A stretch of DNA of 18,195 bases from an uncultured Clostridia bacterium. Lineage in GTDB: Bacteria; Bacillota; Clostridia; Lachnospirales; Lachnospiraceae. The position numbers were made by a program, and so were the translations under genes. The notes under the pieces were generated by a model. That model made no database searches and had not been told where the DNA came from. It saw only the letters and a program-made list of their open reading frames with translations. The stretch covers positions 1 to 18,195 of the forward strand of contig CAMZAI010000027.1 of assembly GCA_947304065.1 (NCBI GenBank), read 5' to 3'. Position 1 is the stretch's first letter. Each line of letters begins with the position of its first letter. Below, piece after piece: positions 14,707 to 18,195 of this stretch.

Positions 14707-16533
14707 ATGATGTCAACAACCGAAAAAGACAAGAAGGCCATCTTCCGGAACAAGGTCAAGACCTGGTTTTCCCAGCCGCAGAACATCATACTTCTGCTGT
14801 TCGGAATAGTTCTGACATTCAGTACCGTTGCCCCTATTGTCGCAATAATCAAGGATACCCTGAAGATCCATCCCGGAACGATCGACCAGCATCTGACCGG
14901 CAAGACCTCGGGATATACGCTGGTGAATTACATTGATCTGTTTACCAGCAAGATGGCAAAGATCAATCTGTGGAGTCCGCTGCTCAACACGGTACTGCTC
15001 TCGGTACTTACCTGCGTGATCTCCATCATCTTCGGCGGCCTGTTCGCATTTCTTGTGACCAGGACCGACATGAAGTTCAAAAAATACTTAAGCTCGATCT
15101 TCATTTTCCCGTACATCATGCCCCAGTGGACACTGGCTGTTGTATGGCAGCACATGTTCTACTCGAACAAGGTGACCGGAACCTCCGACGGCCTCTTGGC
15201 CTCGCTGTTCGGCTTCTGCATGCCGAACTGGTGGTGCCAGGGACTTTTCCCGAGTGCAATGGTTCTGGGCCTTCACTACGCGCCCTTCGCTTACATCCTG
15301 ATCGGCGGTATCTTCAAGAACATGGACGCGAACCTTGAGGAGGCGGCTACGATCCTTGACACTCCGAAGTGGAAGATCATGTTCAAGGTCACACTTCCTA
15401 TGATCAAGCCCGCGATCCTTTCCACGATCCTTCTGGTATTCGGAAGCGCGATGGGAAGCTATCCCGTTCCTCATTACCTGAATTTTACCACGCTGTCGAC
15501 CAAGTACATCTCGATGAACAGCACCTATACCGGTGAGGCGTCGATCCTTGCGATCATCATGATGATCTTCGGCGTACTGATCCTCGGCATGAACCAGATG
15601 AGCCTTAAGAGCCGCAAGAATTACACGACGGTTACCGGTAAGTCGGGACAGCTCACAAAGATCCGCGTGGGCAAGGCCGGCAAGTACATCATCGGCGCGA
15701 TCTTCATCGTGATCACGTTCTTCACGAGCATCTGGCCCATCGTGCTCTTTGCACTGGAGACGTTCCTTCCGAACCCCGGCGACTACAGCTTCCTGTACAC
15801 CGGAAATCTGGCACACCTTACCACAAAGTGGTGGGTAACGAACGAGAATATCACCGAGAACGGAATGTACGGCCAGCCCGGTATTCTTTACAACAACACG
15901 ATCTGGCACGCCTTCTTCGGCACACTGATGCTGGCTCTGGCATGTGCACTGATCGCAGGTACGATCGGAACTTTGATCGGATACGCGGTTGCGAAGAAGA
16001 GAAGGAACAAGTGGGCGAACTACGTGAACAACGTAGCGTTCCTGCCTTACCTTATGCCTTCGATCGCGGTAGGCGCGGCGTTCTTCATCCTGTTCTCGAA
16101 TGAGAAGATCAATCTGTTCAATACATACACGCTGCTGATCATAGCCGGCGTAGTTAAATACATACCGTTCGCATCGCGAAGCTCGCTGAACTCCATGCTG
16201 CAGATAAGCAATGAGCTCGAAGAAGCCGCGATAATTCAGAATACATCATGGATAAAGCGTATGACGAGGATCATAATCCCGATCCAGAAGTCATCGATCA
16301 TCAGCGGATATCTGCTCCCGTTCATGACGTGTCTGAGAGAGCTGTCGCTGTTCCTGCTCTTATGTACGCAGGGCTTCATCCTGTCAACGACGCTCGACTA
16401 CTTCGACGAGATGGGCTTATACGCGTTCTCGAGCGCTATAAACCTGATACTTATTCTGACGATCTTGGTATTCAATACATTGGTTAACAAGCTGACCGGC
16501 GCAAGCCTTGACAGCGGTATAGGAGGTAAGTGA
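14707..16533 (+). CDS. Fused two-domain ABC permease (FbpB/AfuB-like)
   Basis: The 608-residue membrane protein contains two binding-protein-dependent permease domains in tandem, at about 25-300 and 325-600, as in FbpB-type importers where one chain replaces a dimer. Each half carries an EAA loop that contacts the ATPase: LEEAATILDTPKWKIMFKVTLP (about 210-231) and LEEAAIIQNTSWIKRMTRIIIP (about 504-525). EAA is kept, but the normally conserved Gly of the loop is Asp in the first half and Asn in the second. A long outer segment with WWVTNENITENGMYGQPG (about 375-392) precedes the second core. AAGGAG (14689-14694) lies 12 bases before the first ATG and 15 before the second (14710), so spacing favours 14707. 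The ATPase gene follows with its ribosome binding site inside this gene's end. The family is secure; the substrate is inferred. Confidence 0.92.
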   Translation: MMSTTEKDKKAIFRNKVKTWFSQPQNIILLLFGIVLTFSTVAPIVAIIKDTLKIHPGTIDQHLTGKTSGYTLVNYIDLFTSKMAKINLWSPLLNTVLLSVLTCVISIIFGGLFAFLVTRTDMKFKKYLSSIFIFPYIMPQWTLAVVWQHMFYSNKVTGTSDGLLASLFGFCMPNWWCQGLFPSAMVLGLHYAPFAYILIGGIFKNMDANLEEAATILDTPKWKIMFKVTLPMIKPAILSTILLVFGSAMGSYPVPHYLNFTTLSTKYISMNSTYTGEASILAIIMMIFGVLILGMNQMSLKSRKNYTTVTGKSGQLTKIRVGKAGKYIIGAIFIVITFFTSIWPIVLFALETFLPNPGDYSFLYTGNLAHLTTKWWVTNENITENGMYGQPGILYNNTIWHAFFGTLMLALACALIAGTIGTLIGYAVAKKRRNKWANYVNNVAFLPYLMPSIAVGAAFFILFSNEKINLFNTYTLLIIAGVVKYIPFASRSSLNSMLQISNELEEAAIIQNTSWIKRMTRIIIPIQKSSIISGYLLPFMTCLRELSLFLLLCTQGFILSTTLDYFDEMGLYAFSSAINLILILTILVFNTLVNKLTGASLDSGIGGK

Positions 16534-16535
16534 TC

Positions 16536-18182
16536 ATGCCCGGGATTAAACTGGAAAACATTACAAAACGCTGGGGAAAGTTCTTCGGAGTTGACAATAT
16601 CAGCCTCGATATCCCCGATAATTCGTTCGTAACCCTTCTCGGCCCTTCGGGCTGCGGTAAGACCACGCTCCTGCGTATGATCGCGGGACTTGAGACTCCT
16701 ACCGAGGGACGCATTACGATCGGCGACAGAGTCGTATTCGACTCGAATGCGGGCATCAACGTTCCCGCAAACAAGAGAAAGGTCGGCTTCCTGTTCCAGA
16801 ACTACGCGCTCTGGCCCAACATGACCGTTTACGAGAATATTTCCTTCGGTCTGAAGAACATCAACGAGGAACTGCCCGTTCTCGACGACGAGGCAAAGCA
16901 GACCGCAGACATCGCAAGGGCTCTTGCGAACGGCAAGAGGATCAAGGAGATCGTTTCGGAGTGCATCGGCAAGAACGGCAAGCTTGACGAGAAGAAAGCG
17001 CAGGTTAAGCTGATCGACAACTACGGCATTTCCGTATTCTCCGCAAAAGAGCTGCTCGGACTCGGCATCCATGAGGCGTCCGATCCTCAGGCGGCCGCAA
17101 AGACAAAGCTGACGGCTTATGAGGAAAAGCTTGCAAAGATCAAAGCGCGCTATCAGGCCGAGGGCAGGGAACTCAACGAGAAATTCGAAGTTATGAAGGG
17201 CGGCAAGCCCGTTATCGAGAAGAGAAAGCTCAGCAAGGAAGAGATCGACGCGAAGGTCCGCGCATGTGCACGCATCGTTAAGATCGGTATGTTCATGGAC
17301 AGATATCCCGCAGAGCTCTCCGGAGGACAGCAGCAGAGAGTTGCGATCGCACGTACTCTGGCTCCCGAGCCTCAGGTTCTCTTCATGGACGAGCCTCTTT
17401 CGAACCTTGACGCGAAGCTCCGTCTCGAGATGAGATACGAGCTGCAGAGACTTCATGTAGAGACCGGAAGCACCTTCGTTTACGTTACACATGACCAGAT
17501 GGAGGCGATGACTCTCGCTACGAGGATCTGTCTTATCAATAACGGCGTTCTCCAGCAGTACGCGGCTCCCCTGCATGTCTACAACAGGCCCGGCAATCTC
17601 TTTGTTGCGGACTTCGTGGGCAATCCTTCGATCAACTTTGTCGAGGGCAAGGGCAATGCGCAGTCGGACGGCAGCGTTTCGCTCGACATCTTTGACGGCG
17701 TAAAGGCAAGATTCGTTCCCGCAGAACCTCTCAATATGGCGGAGTGGAAGAAGCAGCGCGACGACGAGGCGGCACAGAAAGCTGCCGAGACCGCACAGCG
17801 TCTCTCACAGAAGGGCGCTGTCGAGAAGGCAAATAAGGACGAGGTATTCAAGTATCACGTTCAGAAGGTGACCGAAGAGGACGAGAGCGTAGCCGACGAG
17901 GTTATCCCGACCGAGGAGGATTATGTACTCGGTATCCGTCCCGAGGCGGTCAAGATCGACGCGAACGGCAAGCTCGCGTCCACCCTCTACGGCGCGATGC
18001 CCACAGGTATGGAATCGACTCTGAAGCTCAGGATCGGAGAGTACCTGATCACAGGCGTTGTATTCGGCAGCGATACCTATAAGATCGGCAGCGAAGCCAA
18101 GGTTTCCGTAAGCGGAAATGACATTCTTCTTTTTGACAGGATAAGCGGAAAACTTATCTGTGCGGGAAGCCTTGAACTGTAA
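16536..18182 (+). CDS. ABC importer ATPase with two large insertions
   Basis: The 548-residue ATPase energises the adjacent permease. All core motifs are present: Walker A GPSGCGKTT (36-44), Q-loop FLFQNYALWP (Q88), signature LSGGQQQR (261-268), Walker B VLFMDEP (281-287), SNLDAKLR and H-loop H319. FbpC/PotA-type proteins have about 350 residues. The extra length comes from two places. The first is about 120 residues (about 109-230) between the Q-loop region ENISFGLKN and the usual helix KLSKEEIDAKV before the signature. The second is about 60 residues (about 400-460), Ala/Lys/Glu-rich, inside the C-terminal TOBE-type domain before YVLGIRPEAV. The start is ATG 16536, nine bases after AGGAGG (16521-16526); an in-frame GTG at 16530 is too close. 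Reading frame and composition are continuous through both insertions, so they are not artefacts. Confidence 0.93.
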   Translation: MPGIKLENITKRWGKFFGVDNISLDIPDNSFVTLLGPSGCGKTTLLRMIAGLETPTEGRITIGDRVVFDSNAGINVPANKRKVGFLFQNYALWPNMTVYENISFGLKNINEELPVLDDEAKQTADIARALANGKRIKEIVSECIGKNGKLDEKKAQVKLIDNYGISVFSAKELLGLGIHEASDPQAAAKTKLTAYEEKLAKIKARYQAEGRELNEKFEVMKGGKPVIEKRKLSKEEIDAKVRACARIVKIGMFMDRYPAELSGGQQQRVAIARTLAPEPQVLFMDEPLSNLDAKLRLEMRYELQRLHVETGSTFVYVTHDQMEAMTLATRICLINNGVLQQYAAPLHVYNRPGNLFVADFVGNPSINFVEGKGNAQSDGSVSLDIFDGVKARFVPAEPLNMAEWKKQRDDEAAQKAAETAQRLSQKGAVEKANKDEVFKYHVQKVTEEDESVADEVIPTEEDYVLGIRPEAVKIDANGKLASTLYGAMPTGMESTLKLRIGEYLITGVVFGSDTYKIGSEAKVSVSGNDILLFDRISGKLICAGSLEL

Positions 18183-18195
18183 TTAAATACATTAT

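Noticed and set aside
14468..14710. Small open frame of 80 codons across the palindromic gap
   Set aside because: It runs through the nested hairpins, has no ribosome binding site, and its translation is basic and repetitive. The palindrome explains the open frame better than a gene.
15088..15909. Minus-strand open frame of 273 codons
   Set aside because: Antisense to the fused permease; highly charged low-complexity translation with many Asp, Arg and His, typical of a shadow of hydrophobic codons.
16398..17576. Long open frame (392 codons) on the minus strand
   Set aside because: It lies wholly antisense to the end of the permease and the ATPase gene, both with clear motifs. It has no recognisable domain and is a product of codon bias on the coding strand.

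Overview
The window looks like a chromosomal segment of a moderately GC-rich Clostridia member, most likely Lachnospiraceae. The grounds are strong AGGAGG-type ribosome binding sites, a stand-alone LytTR regulator, a YesM/LytS-type kinase with an AraC-type response regulator, and a GH127 arabinofuranosidase. The taxon is inferred from gene style only. No tRNA, rRNA, CRISPR array, transposase or phage gene was seen.

Region 1 (1-1506): the 3' part of a GH127 beta-L-arabinofuranosidase gene, closed by a bidirectional terminator. Region 2 (1540-3018, minus strand): a two-gene operon with a LytTR-only DNA-binding protein followed by a two-helix membrane protein with a large beta-rich outer domain. 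Region 3 (3019-3228): a divergent promoter region with a hairpin element and a 22-bp-spaced direct repeat. Region 4 (3229-9182, plus): radA, then a membrane-anchored PQQ-type beta-propeller protein, an unusual substrate-binding-like protein whose two lobes appear in swapped order, an amino-acid-type ABC permease with an eroded EAA loop and no partner ATPase, then deoC and cdd for nucleoside salvage. Gaps are short or genes overlap, so this is probably one transcription unit.

Region 5 (9225-12920): a binding-protein lipoprotein, a sensor histidine kinase and an AraC-type response regulator. Their order and families match the HptA-HptS-HptR hexose-phosphate sensing system of Staphylococcus. A strong terminator ends this unit. 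Region 6 (12921-18182): a second, probably highly expressed binding-protein lipoprotein, a fused two-domain permease and an ATPase with two large insertions. Together they form an Fe3+/sugar-phosphate-type (FbpABC/AfuABC-like) importer. The simplest reading is that region 5 senses an extracellular phosphorylated compound and switches on region 6.

The most unusual non-coding feature is a 181-bp nested palindrome (14425-14605) between the binding-protein gene and the permease gene. It has a 14-bp outer inverted repeat enclosing two large structured arms. Similar triloop hairpins with a shared CGAGTWAA-like sequence also occur at 3054-3092 and 12803-12857, which suggests a dispersed repeat family.
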